Source of the DNA: Malurus cyaneus samueli
Lineage: Eukaryota; Chordata; Aves; Passeriformes; Maluridae
Length of the DNA stretch: 64,000 nt
NCBI GenBank assembly: GCA_009741485.1
Contig: CM019219.1
Location: 29,831,064-29,895,063 of the forward strand
Reading direction: 5' to 3'
Below, piece after piece: positions 22,684 to 34,189 of this stretch. The position numbers were made by a program, and so were the translations under genes. The stretch's first letter is position 1, and each line of letters opens with the position of its first letter. Below the pieces are notes generated by a model. The model did not search any database. It saw only the letters and a list, made by a program, of their open reading frames with translations, and had not been told where the DNA came from.

Positions 22684-25600
22684 AACTTGTTGAATTCATT
22701 CCCTTCAGCATCAGCAGGAAACATTGCACAAGTGGGTCACAGTTTGTGTGTGTGTGTGTTTGGGAAGCCCCATTTCCCTTTCCTGTGACTGTGAGGTTTG
22801 GTCTTGTCACAAAATGTCTCCTGTCCCAGCTGGCATTGGGAGGGCAGTGGCAGGACACTGCCTGGGCCATTATAAGCTGCATTTTCTTTGCCCCGACCTG
22901 CAAAATCAGAGTTGTGCCTTGTTTTCATGGTTATTCTGGAAAGAAAAGATAAAACCATGCCTACACCCATTAAAAACCAAGCCTAAACCCAGGTCCTTTA
23001 GATCGGCCAAGCCTTTTCCTCCTGCCCTCATCAGAACATCAACTCAGACTGAGCATACAATGAGAATTCACATGGACACTCTCCCTTTTTTCCTGGTGAT
23101 TTGAAGGGGGAATGTTATTTTTCCACAAGGTGGATTTGTGTTTGAAGCAGCCTGATGCTTTAGAATGCCTGCAGAGCTCCAGTGTCCTCTTCCAGCCAGG
23201 AGATTTTTGGGATGGGGTATGGCAAAGCATCCCCCTGGCTTGTGCTGACCTTGCTGCTCCTGTTTCTGTGTCTCATGCCTGGTTCTTGCAGCATGGACAG
23301 CAGATTCCAGCCCCCCATGCCTTTTCTCCATGCCACCCTAGCTACCCAGAGTACTCTGTCACCTCCTGATCCCCTGGATATCTGGATCCTGAATGCAATC
23401 CAGGGTTTGTCCTAACTCCGTGGAAGTCTGCGTTTATCCTTGGAAATCTGTGGGATTCATTGGCATTTCAGTCTCCAACTGCTCTGTCCTGCAACCTATG
23501 AAATATCTGCAAGCCTTCCCAGCTCATCACAGTTCACACTCACATTTTCCTCTCGTTTTCCAGCGTCCAGTTGCTTTTGTTATCCCCAAGAAAAGCTCTG
23601 GGATATGTTTCCCTGATGAAAGAGGCGTCAGTGGGGCAGAACTATCCCGAAATCTCCTCATGATCCAAAGGCAGCCAGAAAGGTCCCTCTCCTCGGTGTT
23701 CCCACACTGGTTGGCTGTTTGTGGTTGGATTTGGAGATCAGATCCATGTGCTGGGGTGGGAAATGCTGGGGAAGGGCCATTTCTCAGGACGGGATTCTTT
23801 AGAGCATACATTCAAAATGTTTCAAACAAACCCATCATTATGGTTCCCCAGCTCCTTCTGAAAACACGGTGACAAGAGCTCGGGATTTGTGGTGATGTTG
23901 CCTTGAAATGTAATGAATCCCCCTGCCCAAATAAGACTCAAAAAATGCTTGTTAAATTATCTTTTAAAATTAAAAATATCAGGTTATTTTAGTTTGATGA
24001 TCTATCATCCAGCTGCACAGTCAGATTGAATAAATGAGACTCCACTAGAGAGAAAAATAAGGCATAAATAATGAGATAGATGCGGTTTAGTACTTGAGCA
24101 AACATGTTTGTTACAATGCAGGATGGAAAGGCTGCAGCAAAGGTTTTTCTAGACTAGGAGGAAGGAGAACAGCCCTGTATGAGGAGCAATGTGTCCCACT
24201 GTGGAATGCAGCAGAAAGTCCAAAAATTAGGATTTTAGTCTTGGGTGAGGAGCTACTTCTTGTGATTGTGGGGGTAAGGACCAAGAATCCCATTACACCT
24301 GGGTTCATCCCATTATTCCTGAGCTCATCCCATTATTCCTGAGTTCATCCCATTATATCCAGGCTCTGGAGCTGCTGCCTTTGAAATTTTTATCCTCTTT
24401 CTTAAAGTCACATTCTGTCTTAGGGGTGTAAGATGCGTACATCACAAATGATTTCCAAATGAGGGGAAAGCACAGCAAAAAGTTTGCCTCAGCTGAAAGA
24501 ATAAAGGGACTGAAGTGACCTGTCCTGTTGGAGGGAGAACGGAAAGTAGTTCTTCATTAATAATTATGGTTCCTAAGCTAATGCACAGCTGTTCTAGTTG
24601 CCATTCCTTTTATTACTATACTATATAGATATTTATTATAACTGGTATAATAGGTTAAAGATGGCTGAGAAGGGCCTTAAAATGTTGCTTTATTTTAATC
24701 TGGGATGCCCCATGTCTGTGTTGTGTTATTCTGCACATATTATAAATAAGCAATAAAGAATTAGAGGATTTAAGGAGGGAACTTGTCTCCAAAACTCAGG
24801 GAATTTGCAGCACACAAGGAAACTCCCCATGTTTTTTCAGAAGCATTACTTAATTCATCTTTTCTCTGATCAGGAAAAGACAAATTAATTGATTTTTGAT
24901 TTAAGGACACTAAAAATCATCCCTGCTTTCTGAGGCTGAGGGAGCCTTGATGCTGTTTGAGACAGGAGAAAATGCCACGCTCACAACCAGGCTGGGCCAC
25001 TGGAGATCCTCCTGATGGCAAGCACAGGAGCCTGGCTGTGTTTAGGGTACATCCCTGGCATCCAGGGAGATCCCTCGATCCCAAATGCATCTTCCCCTCC
25101 TTGGAGCTGCTGCTTCTGCTGTCCTTGAACCCACTGCTGACGTTTCTCCACGCTGAACCTCCTCTGCCTCAGTTTTCCCTTCTCGCTCACCAGTGCATCC
25201 CTTCAGGCCCAAATGCTGAAAAGAGTCTCCCTGAGTGGGAGAAAGTCCCTTAACCCATGCAGGGTTAAGGCATCCTGTGGCACAGCTCAATTCCTAATGG
25301 AATATCCAGCAAATTCTCCTGGCCCTTGCAAAGTCCCACATGTTCCCCTGACCTGAATCCCACAGTGATCCCTACATTCCTCTCCTGAAGGAGCCATTCC
25401 TCTTCTCCTGCCTGCCTTTTCCTGGGCAGAACTGGTCTAATTTCCTCTCCTTCTTCCATCCCTGCCCACCTTCCCAGTGGATATTCCAGCAGAAGCTGCC
25501 TGTGAGCCCCAAGGACCTCCCCAAATCCAAATTTCAGGCAGAGGCAACCATGATCCACCAAAATCCACCTGATTCCTTCTGGATCCTAAGGATGGCTCCC

Positions 25601-26599
25601 GATGGATGCTGCCAAGTGGCAAGAGAAGAGAATTTTTACCATCATTGAATAAATGTTCAGCCAAGAGCCCCACCTTGTTTTTTCCCCAAGAAGAGGTGAC
25701 CATGGGTTTCAGATGTTGCATATCCAGGGCATTTCTAGGAATAAAGGATACACAGTTCCACACATCCCTGTATTCCCTGACAGCTCCATCTCTCATCCCA
25801 CAGCGTTCAGATCCTCTGGAAAGAGCAGAGGAAGCTCCAGGAGTTGTCAGACACTTGCCTGGCTGATAATGCACAATGCCTTAGGGCAAACCAGCACAGA
25901 CACAGGTGCTCATCCCCACCTTTTCCCTGAATTCTCTTGAATAACCCTGGAAACTCTCAGGGTTTTCTGTAGGTTTCTGTATTAGGATGGAGCTGTGGGG
26001 TGTCAGGAGTGCAAACCTCACAGCACCTGCTTGACACCTGCTCAGAGGGGCAGATCAGAGCCTCAGAGCAGGAAAAACAAAAAAAAATGTAGTGCCTAAA
26101 AGATATCAGGATCAAATAAAATGTTCAGTCAAAATACTTTCTTGGTTAGAAGGTAGGCAGGTAGGAAGGTAGGCAGATCCACCTGCCTCGGCCCCTTTTT
26201 TCCTGTGGGGAATTTTCCTTTCCCTGTGGAAATACAGCTGCTGGAGTTGTGTTTAAGCACAGGAGAGCTTTGGGCAGCACTGCTGGGAATTGCACAGCTC
26301 AGGTGAACGTGGATGGCTTATCCCAAATATTTATGGCCAAGGCACAGATTTATGCAACTTCACATGTTGGACAAAGTGATTGGGTTAACAGGAGCAGCTG
26401 GAATTTTTTTTCCTGGTCTCACTGGTGCCTATCCCTACTCCAACACCTCTTCCAGCATTCCTGGGAAGTTGGGGCCCCTGGCTGGAACCCACTGTGTGAT
26501 GGGCATTGCTCCTCCACTCCAGAGAGGTGCCTGAGGTGCAGAGAGTGCCATGGACACCTGGGCAACATCCTGGAATGGACAGAACATCCTGGCATGGAC
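22684..26599. other. Long unique interval, no gene recognised
   Basis: Holds a short TG run at about 22746-22759, the 20-bp tandem array at 24287-24360, an AT-rich stretch around 24600-24760 (TACTATACTATATAGATATT) and a small GGTAGGCA/GGTAGGAA patch at about 26150-26173. Two acceptor-like poly-pyrimidine/CAG sites near 23291 and 23557 were examined, and neither leads into a recognisable exon. Confidence 0.45.
24287..24360. repeat. 20-bp tandem array, 3.7 copies
   Basis: Units begin ATCCCATTA: 24287-24306, 24307-24326, 24327-24346 and a partial at 24347-24360. Units 2 and 3 are identical except for one base (GAGCTC against GAGTTC). Unit 1 is diverged in the middle. Confidence 0.92.
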
Positions 26600-27135
26600 A
26601 GAAGGTCCAGAGAGTGACCCACCCCTGTGCTGGGCACTGCTCAGGGTCACCTTGAGAGCTGTGTCCAGTGCTGGACCCTCCTGGCCAGAGAGCCCTGGAG
26701 GGGCTGGAGCGTGTCCAGGGCAGGGAGTGGAGCTGGGAAGGGTCTGGAGCCCCAGGAGCGGCTGAGGGAGCTGGGAAAGGGGCTGAGCCTGGAGCAAAGG
26801 AGGCTCCGGGGGACCTTGTGGCTCTGCACAACTCCCTGACAGGAGGACAGCCGGGGGGTCGGGCTCTGCTCCAGGGAACAGGGACAGGACAAGGGGAAAA
26901 CAGCCTCAGGCTGGGCCAGGGGAGGCTCAGGTGGATATCAGCAGGAATTTCTGCATGGAAAGGTGCTCAGGCCTTGGCAGGGGCTGCCCAGGGAGCTTTG
27001 GAGTGCCCATCCCTGGAGGTGTCCAAGGAAGGCTGGAGGTGGCACTCAGAGCTCTGGGCTGGGGACAAGGGGGGATGGGCACGGCTTGGACTCCATGGGC
27101 TGGGAGGGCTTTTCCAGCCTCAGGGATCCTGGGAT
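26600..27135 (+). mobile_element. CR1 LINE fragment, group B, with ORF2 C-terminal remnant
   Basis: About 535 bp of sense CR1. Wording includes GCTGTGTCCAGTGCTGGACC, GCGGCTGAGGGAGCTGGG, TGGCTCTGCACAACTCCC, GACAGGACAAGGGGAAAAC and the group-B 3' core beginning near 26960. Translation through 26700-26730 reads GLERVQGRE, and PSLEV occurs further on. Both fit the end of CR1 ORF2, which is broken by frameshifts. The 3' end is about 120 bp from the 3' end of an antisense CR1 at 27258, giving a tail-to-tail pair. Confidence 0.88.
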
Positions 27136-27257
27136 TGCACAATTTTGCTGCCACATTCTGCTTTTCTACCACCACCTTCTGCAGTACCTGAGGCCCATCT
27201 CACAGAAGCACTCACTGATTGGGCTCTTGGGTGATTTTCCTCTGAGTCAGTGGGTTG

Positions 27258-27490
27258 GACTCATGGAATATTCTGAGCAGGAAGGGACCCACAGGGATCA
27301 CCCAGTCCCACTCCAGCCCTGCCCAGACCCCCCAGCAATCCTCCCCTGTGGAATCCAAACACTCCTGGAGCTCTGGCAGCCTCAGGGACCATTCCCTGGG
27401 GAGCCTGGGCAGTGCCCAGCACCCTCTGGGGACAGAAGAACCTTCCCTGACGCCCACCCTAAACCCTGCCCTGGCCCAGCTCGAGGCCAA
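27258..27490 (-). mobile_element. CR1 LINE 3' fragment (antisense, group C)
   Basis: GGACTCATGGAATATTCTG, then GGAAGGGACCCACAGGGATC, CAGCCCTGCCCAGACCCCCC, ATCCAAACACTCCTGGAGC and GGGGACAGAAGAACCTTCC, ending in CCAGCTCGAGGCC. It is less diverged than the group-C copy at 3688. Confidence 0.9.
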
Positions 27491-28667
27491 AATAAAGCAC
27501 AGTTTTGTGGCTTCGGGGTTTGCATTTAGCTGTAGCAAATTGAGGAAGGAGAATTAACACAGAATAGCCATAATTACTTAATTAATTAACTATTTTTGCA
27601 GGGTCAGAGCCGTACCTGACAGTTTCATAGGTGCGAGACTCAACCTCCTAGATTTAATAAACCTTTACAAGGCACTTCCTGACAGTGTCCAGGTGCTCTT
27701 AGGTAGATTTTCCTGAATTTTTTTGTTCTCCTTTGGGTATTGTGAGCAGAATAAATGTGTGTGTGTTATGATGCACAAGTAACCTGCAGAGATTTGGGAA
27801 TTTCTGTGTTCCCCTGCATCTCCGGATGCCATTGATTAAAACCAGCTGCTCTTTATATCCCTAAGTCTTGTATCAACGTCTATTTAAAGTTAAACTGGGA
27901 ACCAAAGAAGCCTGCTTTGATTTAAATGAATCAAAGCACATCACAGTCACAGCAATTAATAATCCAAGGCTGGGGCAAACATGAAGAGGAGGAGAAATCC
28001 ACTCAGGCAGGCTTGGTTTTGTTTCTTGCTGCTTTTCTAAAGCTTATTGGAAGCAGCAAGCCTTTGATTAGACTTCCACAAGAATCCCTTGGCAACAATA
28101 GGAATTAAGAGGCTCAATCCCGGCAGCCTGGGCGAGGAGTCTGGGGAAATTCAGGCTGGGGGATGGATTGGGATGGTCCCTCCTTTCGGGCAGGTCATGG
28201 AAAGAGAACTTTCACCTGAATCATTCTCAGCCTTCAGTGCACAAGCTCCTGCTAATGATGGAGGCTGCTATCGGGTGCTAATGAACCGTGATTTAGGTAA
28301 TTAGAGCTGCAGCAGAGGGAGCTTTGGATGACAGGACAAACTTCAGATTCCACTAGAACAGCAAAATCAGCATCTGAGTTTATCCCTGTTACAGCCAGGT
28401 CAGATTTTGTGTGCCTTCCTCTGAAGAGTTCTGTGCCTCCCTCCCATCTCCCCCCGTACCAGCTCTGTGTCACTGGGTGAGTCAAAACTTCAGGAATATT
28501 TTGGGATATGGCTAAAGGCTATCCTGGTGAGAGGGCCTCATTCTCCAAGGAAGAGGTAAGGGAATCACTGGAGGAGTCACTGCTGGAATACAGCAGTGAT
28601 TCACTTTTATCTTCGGGGTAGGAAAGTCTCACCCAGCTTCCATCTCTTCCTGCTGGGAAATTTGGTG
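27491..28667. other. Unique interval with homeodomain-rich patches, no gene recognised
   Basis: An AT-rich cluster ATAATTACTTAATTAATTAA lies near 27570-27589. A second block at about 28240-28310 contains CTAATGATGG, GTGCTAATGAAC and GGTAATTAGAGC. Both resemble homeodomain-bound noncoding elements, but conservation was not testable. Confidence 0.45.
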
Positions 28668-28836
28668 GAATTCCAGACTGGGCCAGGCTGGAAGGAAGCA
28701 CAGGGGGGACCTGGTGCCACCTCCCTGCTCCAGCAGGGCCATCCCAGAGCTCAGGGCACAGGACTGTGCCCACACAGCTCTGGAACATCCCCAGGGAGGA
28801 GACTGCAGCCCCTCTCTGCACAGATCTGGGAGAATG
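28668..28836 (-). mobile_element. CR1-like LINE fragment (antisense), diverged
   Basis: AATTCCAGACTGGGCCAGGC, then CCTCCCTGCTCCAGCAGGGC, CAGGGCACAGGACTGTGCCC and CATCCCCAGGGAGGAGACTG. This fits an older CR1 3' region (the segment with CTGCTCCAGCAGGGCCA and ATCTCCAGGGAGG-like wording). Confidence 0.65.
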
Positions 28837-28987
28837 GATAATCCCATTTTGCTACAGGAATAATAATTTTGCAGATTGGACCATGTTTTTAGAGAACTTG
28901 TAAACTTCCCCCACTGATTTTAGAGAATGGCTCCGTGATTCCACTGACATTTTAATGAATACACTTTCAGGCTGGCTTAGAAAAGAT

Positions 28988-29339
28988 GTCATATCCAGAG
29001 GCCAAATTCTGACCTTCTGAAGGGCTTAATGGGATGCTGGAACAAGCATTACAAACCTAAAAAAAAACCCAAAAAACCCCAAAAACCCCAAACAACCCAA
29101 CAACAAAACCAACAAAAAACCTGGTGGATTTTATTCCATCCAAAGTGCATTGTTTAGTTTCTCCAAACAATTTGTGGCCATTGAAAAAAAAAACAATCAG
29201 GAAAATGTAGGGCTTTCCCCATTTTGCTTATAATGATTCCAGTATTTCCATTTTGCTTTTAATGTCATACCAGAGGTCAAATTCTGACCTTCTGTAGGCA
29301 GGCAAGAAGGGCTTAATGGGATGCTGGAACAAGCATTAC
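28988..29339. repeat. Pair of diverged direct repeats (about 65 and 76 bp) 276 bp apart
   Basis: The block with GTCATATCCAGAGGCC and CAAATTCTGACCTTCTG through AGGGCTTAATGGGATGCTGG and AACAAGCATTAC at 28988-29052 recurs at 29264-29339. The second copy has about 12 extra bases (TAGGCAGGCAAG) after CTTCTG. The spacer includes an A/C-rich low-complexity tract at about 29060-29121. Confidence 0.88.
29060..29121. repeat. A/C-rich low-complexity tract
   Basis: Runs of A alternate with short C runs (AAAAAACCCCAAAAACCCC type), lying between the two direct repeats at 28988 and 29264. Confidence 0.9.
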
Positions 29340-29484
29340 CACCTTTAGTTCCAAAATGAGTTTTCTACCCAATGCCAGCTCCAAGGACAAGTTAGGATAG
29401 ACATTGAGGGTGCTACAAGAAAGGTGGAGAAGGACTTTATAAAAGGTCTAGAAAAAGAGGAAGGAAAAGAGGGAATGGCCAGAG

Positions 29485-29722
29485 GGATGGATTGGATATT
29501 GGGAATTGGGAATTGTTCCCTGTTGGGGTGGGCAGGCCCTGGCACAGGGTGCCCAGAGAAGCTGTTGCTGCCCGTTGGGATGCCCTGGCAGTGCCCAAGG
29601 CCAGGCTGGACATTGGGGCTGGGAGCAGCCTGGGACAGTGGGAGGTGTCCCTGCCATGGCTGGGGTGGGATGGGATGAGCTTCAAGGTTCCTCCAAATCC
29701 AAACCATTCCATGATTCCTTGA
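29485..29722 (+). mobile_element. CR1 LINE 3' fragment (sense)
   Basis: GGATTGGATATTGGGAATTG, then CAGGCCCTGGCACAGGGTGC, a diverged GCTGTTGCTGCCCGTTGGG, the AAGGCCAGGCTGGACATTGG core and the CCAAACCATTCCATGATTCC tail. The 3' end is well preserved. Confidence 0.93.
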
Positions 29723-30512
29723 TAACCCTGACTGCTACATATCTCCCCCCCACCCCCCTTACGAGCAGCTCTTGGCTGATCTGTAGAGCCAGTGCTCTAA
29801 AGAGAAATCCCAGGGAATGTGGGCTTTGGGAAGATTTGAGTGTGAATGAATTGATTAATGAAATTAATTAGGGAGGCGCGGTGATGTCACAGCGTGCAGT
29901 GAGCACATGGTGTGGCTGCTCCCCAGCAGGATCCCAGGGAGCAGGCAGCACTTTCCCTTCTCATCCCAGCAGCCGCTCCAAGATCTGCTCCTGATTATCC
30001 CCCCGAAGGACAGCACAGGTTCCTGGAGCCGCTGGCACTGGGCAGCTCGGCAGGACAAAGTGGCTGGAAGAGGAAAATGAGTGCGGGTTAATTCCTTTCT
30101 GCTCCATCCCTGAGGCTTGGCGGGCGGGACACGAGGGAAGGGAGACACTCCCTGGAGAGGATCTGTGTCCCCACGGATCAGGGATGATAAATGGCTTGCA
30201 GAGCTGCCTGGGAAAGCAGTGGCGCCTCGGGAAAGCTGTGAATCATCCCCGTCGTCTCACTCCACTTCCACTGCAGTGGCTTCCCCTCTGGAAAAGGGGA
30301 ATTGCTTTGATTGCAGGCGCTGCAGAGAAATGTGTCAGTCTTGGGACAGGCTGGGAGTGGGGATGTGTCACCTTCACCCTGCCGGGGTGGCTGCGTGGGA
30401 TCATCCCCACTGCGGAATGCCAGGGCAAAAATGTCTTCATCCTTGGTCCAGTTCTGCTGCCTCCCAGATCCTGAAAAGCCTGAGCATTTTCTGAGCAGAA
30501 AAAAAAAAACCA
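29723..30512. other. Unique interval, no gene recognised
   Basis: A C-rich patch lies near 29747-29758. TGATTAATGAAATTAATTAG lies near 29852-29871. A CRE-like TGATGTCA at 29882-29889 sits next to a short CpG-containing stretch. Nothing reads as an exon. Confidence 0.45.
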
Positions 30513-30645
30513 CCCAGGCCAGGTTGGACAGGGCTGGAGCAGCCTGGGACAGTGGGAGGTGTCCCTGCCATGGCAGGGGTGGCACTGGATGGACTTTAAG
30601 GTCCCTTCCAACCCAAATTTATCTGGGATCCTGGGATTCTGTCAC
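30513..30645 (+). mobile_element. CR1 LINE 3'-end fragment (sense)
   Basis: AGGCCAGGTTGGACAGGGC, CAGCCTGGGACAGTGGGAGG, TGCCATGGCAGGGGTGGCAC, GGTCCCTTCCAACCC and a GATCCTGGGATTCTGTCAC tail. It faces the antisense copy at 30827, about 180 bp away. Confidence 0.9.
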
Positions 30646-30826
30646 ATTTGCCTCCATTAATGGTTGATCCTCACTACAGCTGATGCCAGTGCTGTGACCA
30701 GAGACAGCTTTTAGAGTCACTCCAGTTGAACCAGCGCTCGTGGTGGAGAAATCCTTGAAAGAAAACCCCTAAGGGTAACAGATGACTGTACCACGGGAAC
30801 CTGATGCGCTTTGACTCTTCAGCGGA

Positions 30827-30995
30827 ATCGTGGAATCCCAGAATCCCAGAACAATTTGGGTTAGAAAGGACCTTAAATCCCATCCCATTCCACCCCTACC
30901 ATGGGCAAGGACACCTTCCCCTATCCCAGGCTGTTCCAAGCCCCAATGTCCAACCTGGCCTTGGACACTTCCAGGGATCAAGGGGTAGCCACTCT
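30827..30995 (-). mobile_element. CR1 LINE 3' fragment (antisense)
   Basis: Tail TCGTGGAATCCCAGAATCCC, then GGGTTAGAAAGGACCTTAAA, CCTATCCCAGGCTGTTCC, CCCAATGTCCAACCTGGCC and TGGACACTTCCAGGGATC. It forms a tail-to-tail arrangement with the fragment at 30513-30645. Confidence 0.92.
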
Positions 30996-32387
30996 CAGTG
31001 GACACACTAAGTAAAAAAATTTTCCTAATGGCTTCTATATATTTTCTTGATCAATTTTTCTTCATGAGATGTGATTTCCAAGTACCTGAATTCCATTTCA
31101 TTCAGTTGGAATGACTGGGGAGACTAAACAGGATAGTGGATGTCCCCCATCTGCTCAGTCGTACATAGCCACTGAATTCAAAACATAGATCACGTGGAGT
31201 TTCACTTAAATTCTGACAAACAAGAGGGAGGGAACACGAGGAAAAACTCTGGAGAGAGGATAGAGTGGAAAACATGCCTTTGAGGAGGTGTAGGGGGAAC
31301 TATATATACAGAGGTCAATAAATAGAGCTCCTGTTTGGGCTCTGCCAGAGTTGTCCTGAGCTTTCCAGGGAAGCAAAATATGTTTGTTTTGTGCAACCCC
31401 TTGGACAAAAACAGTCTGATTTGAAAGGGTGGTGAAATGCACTTTTGTGCCCTGAATTAGTATTTCAGATCAAAACCAATACGATGTAAAATGGTGGTGA
31501 AATGCACTTTTCTGCCCTAAATGAGCGGGCAAACTCCATGAACCCAAACCCAGTTTTGCCAAGGTCCCCAAACATCTCAGACCTGAGCTGCAGGACCACT
31601 GAAGGGGCTCTTTGATGGTGCAGCCAAAGCCCAAGGGAAAGTATTTGGAAGGTGAATTTTTATTTGATCTATCAGAGAGAGAGAATCAGTGGAAATTGTT
31701 TGTGTTCTCCACTGGCTATGGTGTTTCAAGAAAGGTCCAGCAGAGCACTGGGCTGTTGCAGAGATTTGGCCGAGTTTGTTAGCTCTGCAAACGTGAAAAT
31801 CCTAGAATCCTCCGAGAAAGAGAATTTAAATTTAGACCTTTAAACATCCAGCTTAGGCTTAAGCAAACCCCAGCTTTAGCAGGGGGATGGTAAAACCTGC
31901 CAAGCCCTGAACCAAACTGACGGAAAACTGCAGACACTGCAAATCATCGTAATTCAAGTTCTGATAGTTGAAACTATGAGTTGTAACTGCAAGTGGTTGT
32001 GACAATGAAATTTCTCCCTCTTGTATTTGGTGAGGGGAGAGTCACACTGGGGGCAAGAGAGAGTAAATCCCACTTTCGTCCCCCTCCCAGCACTTTTTCC
32101 TTCATGCTTTCCTGTTGCACTGTGAAATATCTTTGGATATTCTGTGAATTCATTGGTGGAAGTCAATCCAGATTTTATTTCCCCCTTTTTTTTTTCTCTG
32201 GAGGAAGATCCAAAGGGCTGGAAAAATTTTCTCATCCCAGACTGATTCCCCTGCAGTTTTGCATGGCTGAAGGACCTGAATGTGATGGTTTGGAACGAAT
32301 GAGAGCCTGGGTTTGGGTTGGTGAAAAACAAATTGATGGGAGTGGGAATTCTAGCCTAGGAATTGCTATTTAAAGTTACCTTTTTAG
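30996..32387. other. Unique interval, no gene recognised
   Basis: Holds the short direct-repeat pair at 31428 and 31493. No exon or other repeat family is recognised. GGGAACTATATATACAGAGG near 31291-31310 contains a TATA-like string without other promoter features. Confidence 0.5.
31428..31522. repeat. 30-bp direct repeat pair, 65 bp apart
   Basis: GGTGGTGAAATGCACTTTTG at 31428 recurs at 31493 with a G-to-C change in the following bases. About 30 bp is shared in each copy (31428-31457 and 31493-31522). Confidence 0.9.
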
Positions 32388-32765
32388 TCATGGAATCATG
32401 GAATGGTTTGTGTTGGGAGTGGACCTTAAAGCCCATTTTGTGCCACCCCATCCATGGCAGGGACACCTCCCACTGTCCCAGGCTGCTCCCAGCCCCAATG
32501 TCCAGCCTGGCCTTGGGCACTGCCAGGGATCCAGGGGCAGCCACAGCTTCTCTGGGCACCCTGTGCCAGGGCCTGCCCACCCTCCCAGGGAACAATTCCC
32601 AATTCCCAATATCCCATCTGGCCCTGCCCTCTGGCAGTGTGACCCCATTCCCTGTGTCCTGTCCCTCCATCCCTTGTCCCCAGTCTCTCTCCATGTTTCT
32701 TGCAGTTTCTTCAGGCACTGGAAGGCCACAATGAGTTCATCCCAAAGCTTCTCTTCTCCCAAGGG
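32388..32765 (-). mobile_element. CR1 LINE 3' fragment (antisense), low divergence
   Basis: About 380 bp. Tail TCATGGAATCATGGAATGG, CATGGCAGGGACACCTCCC, the full core and CCTGCCCACCCTCCCAGGG, continuing 5' through CCTGTGTCCTGTCCCTCC to CTTCTCTTCTCCC. From the CCATGG at about 32452 through GGGCACCC at about 32561 it is the exact reverse complement of the copies at 40392 and 58172 as far as I can read, which suggests a young subfamily. Confidence 0.95.
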
Positions 32766-34189
32766 AGAAGATGACAGGAATCCCTTCCTGCAGCACATCT
32801 GCTGTAGCCAGACCTCCTTCTAATACACGGAGAGTGATGTTGCAAAATTCTGTTCTTTCCCATATGTTGGGGGGATGGAGTAAGAGGCAAACAAGCAAAA
32901 TAACATCCGATCACACAAAATTCCTGCCTTTCCTAATTTCTCACCAGGACTTGGAGATGGTCTAGGCAGGAAATAATTAAAAGCATGAGTCATGATGCTG
33001 GGACACGACTTTTTCCCATGGCCTAGGACTAATTAAAGAGGAAGGTTTTTTAATCACAATCATTATTTCCAGGACAAATTGTGCTTATTGTACAAATGGC
33101 ACCTTTACATGAAAAGCCAGGAATAACCCATTGCTTTAAACTCAACCCTTCGTTCCAACTCTTTTTCACCAATGAAAGAATCCTTTCAAACTCTCCCGTG
33201 ATTTTGCAGCCTGGTCATTGCTTTGCTTCCTTCCTCTGTGGGGTTTCAGACAAAATATCATCAACCAGGGACAGCAACATCTCCTGCAAACATCTCAGAA
33301 ATGTTTCCATCCAGATCTTCCTCTGCCACCCAGCTCCAGTGGAACGAAGCTGGCATGGCCCCAATTGGTTTGAAACTCCCTACTGGAAAATGTAACCACG
33401 TATTTCCAGTTCCATGCAAAATCCAAGCTGGAGCTGTGTTCCCAGTGATGGGACTGGGATTGGTTTAATCCACAAAACTCATTGACTGTTTTCCCAGAGG
33501 TCTGTCCTGGTATTCCCTGAAGAGTGGCATTGCTCCAGGATTCCAGAAGTGGAATGTTTTCTCACTGTTTCCTTTTGCTTATTGATGTGTTTCATAGGAT
33601 GTCCAGGAGAATTCTTGCCTTGCAAATTGCTGTTGCTTCATCTCTAATGAACTCTCTTATGAGCCCCAAATTTCCCTAAATTTCCATTTCCCAAATTTGC
33701 TCTTCCCTCCTCCAAAAGATGGGGAAGGAGAAGAGGGCATGGAAGGAAAGCTGTTTGAGTACAACTTATTAAATGGCTCAGGGGTCCCACCCTTCCAGGG
33801 AAGATTTGTAGATGCCCATGGTTGAAAAAGCACACCAAAAGTCGAGAGGGTGCAGAAAGAAAAGTCTCAAAGTTTTGTGGGCCGACTGCATGCTCGTCAT
33901 GGAAATCAGTGCCATTTTTGCCTGTATTTTCTAATAATAAAAGAACAGAAGAATAAAAGAATAAAAGAGGGAAGAGATATGAGATGGGAGAGGAAAGGAG
34001 ATCATCCATTCTGGCTCCAGCACTGATCCAGGTGTGCAAGATCCCGGGGGTGCCACCCCAAGCATTGGGTGGTGTTCCCTTACAGGTGTTTTCCCCACTC
34101 TGGGGTTGGCTTTCCTGCTTTTCCTGTAAATGGGTGAGCACATCAGTCCATTCTTCTGGATCTTTCTGGAAATGGGGGGCTTTAAGGGG
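32766..34189. other. Unique interval, no gene recognised
   Basis: Includes an AP-1/MARE-like AGCATGAGTCATGATGCT at 32982-32999 with 5-bp inverted arms. An A-rich stretch lies near 33932-33970. The 232-codon minus-strand ORF covering 33644-34342 runs into the CR1 at its 5' end and shows no domain. Confidence 0.5.

Noticed and set aside
23260..23370. Splice-acceptor-like CTTGCAG near 23291 followed by a short open frame
   Set aside because: The downstream frame stops soon, has no matching donor and reads as no known protein.
23527..23700. Acceptor-like TCTCGTTTTCCAG near 23557
   Set aside because: The following open frame has no recognisable family and no convincing donor.
26668..27234. 188-codon plus-strand ORF
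   Set aside because: It is the decayed ORF2 tail of the CR1 copy at 26600-27135, not a host gene.
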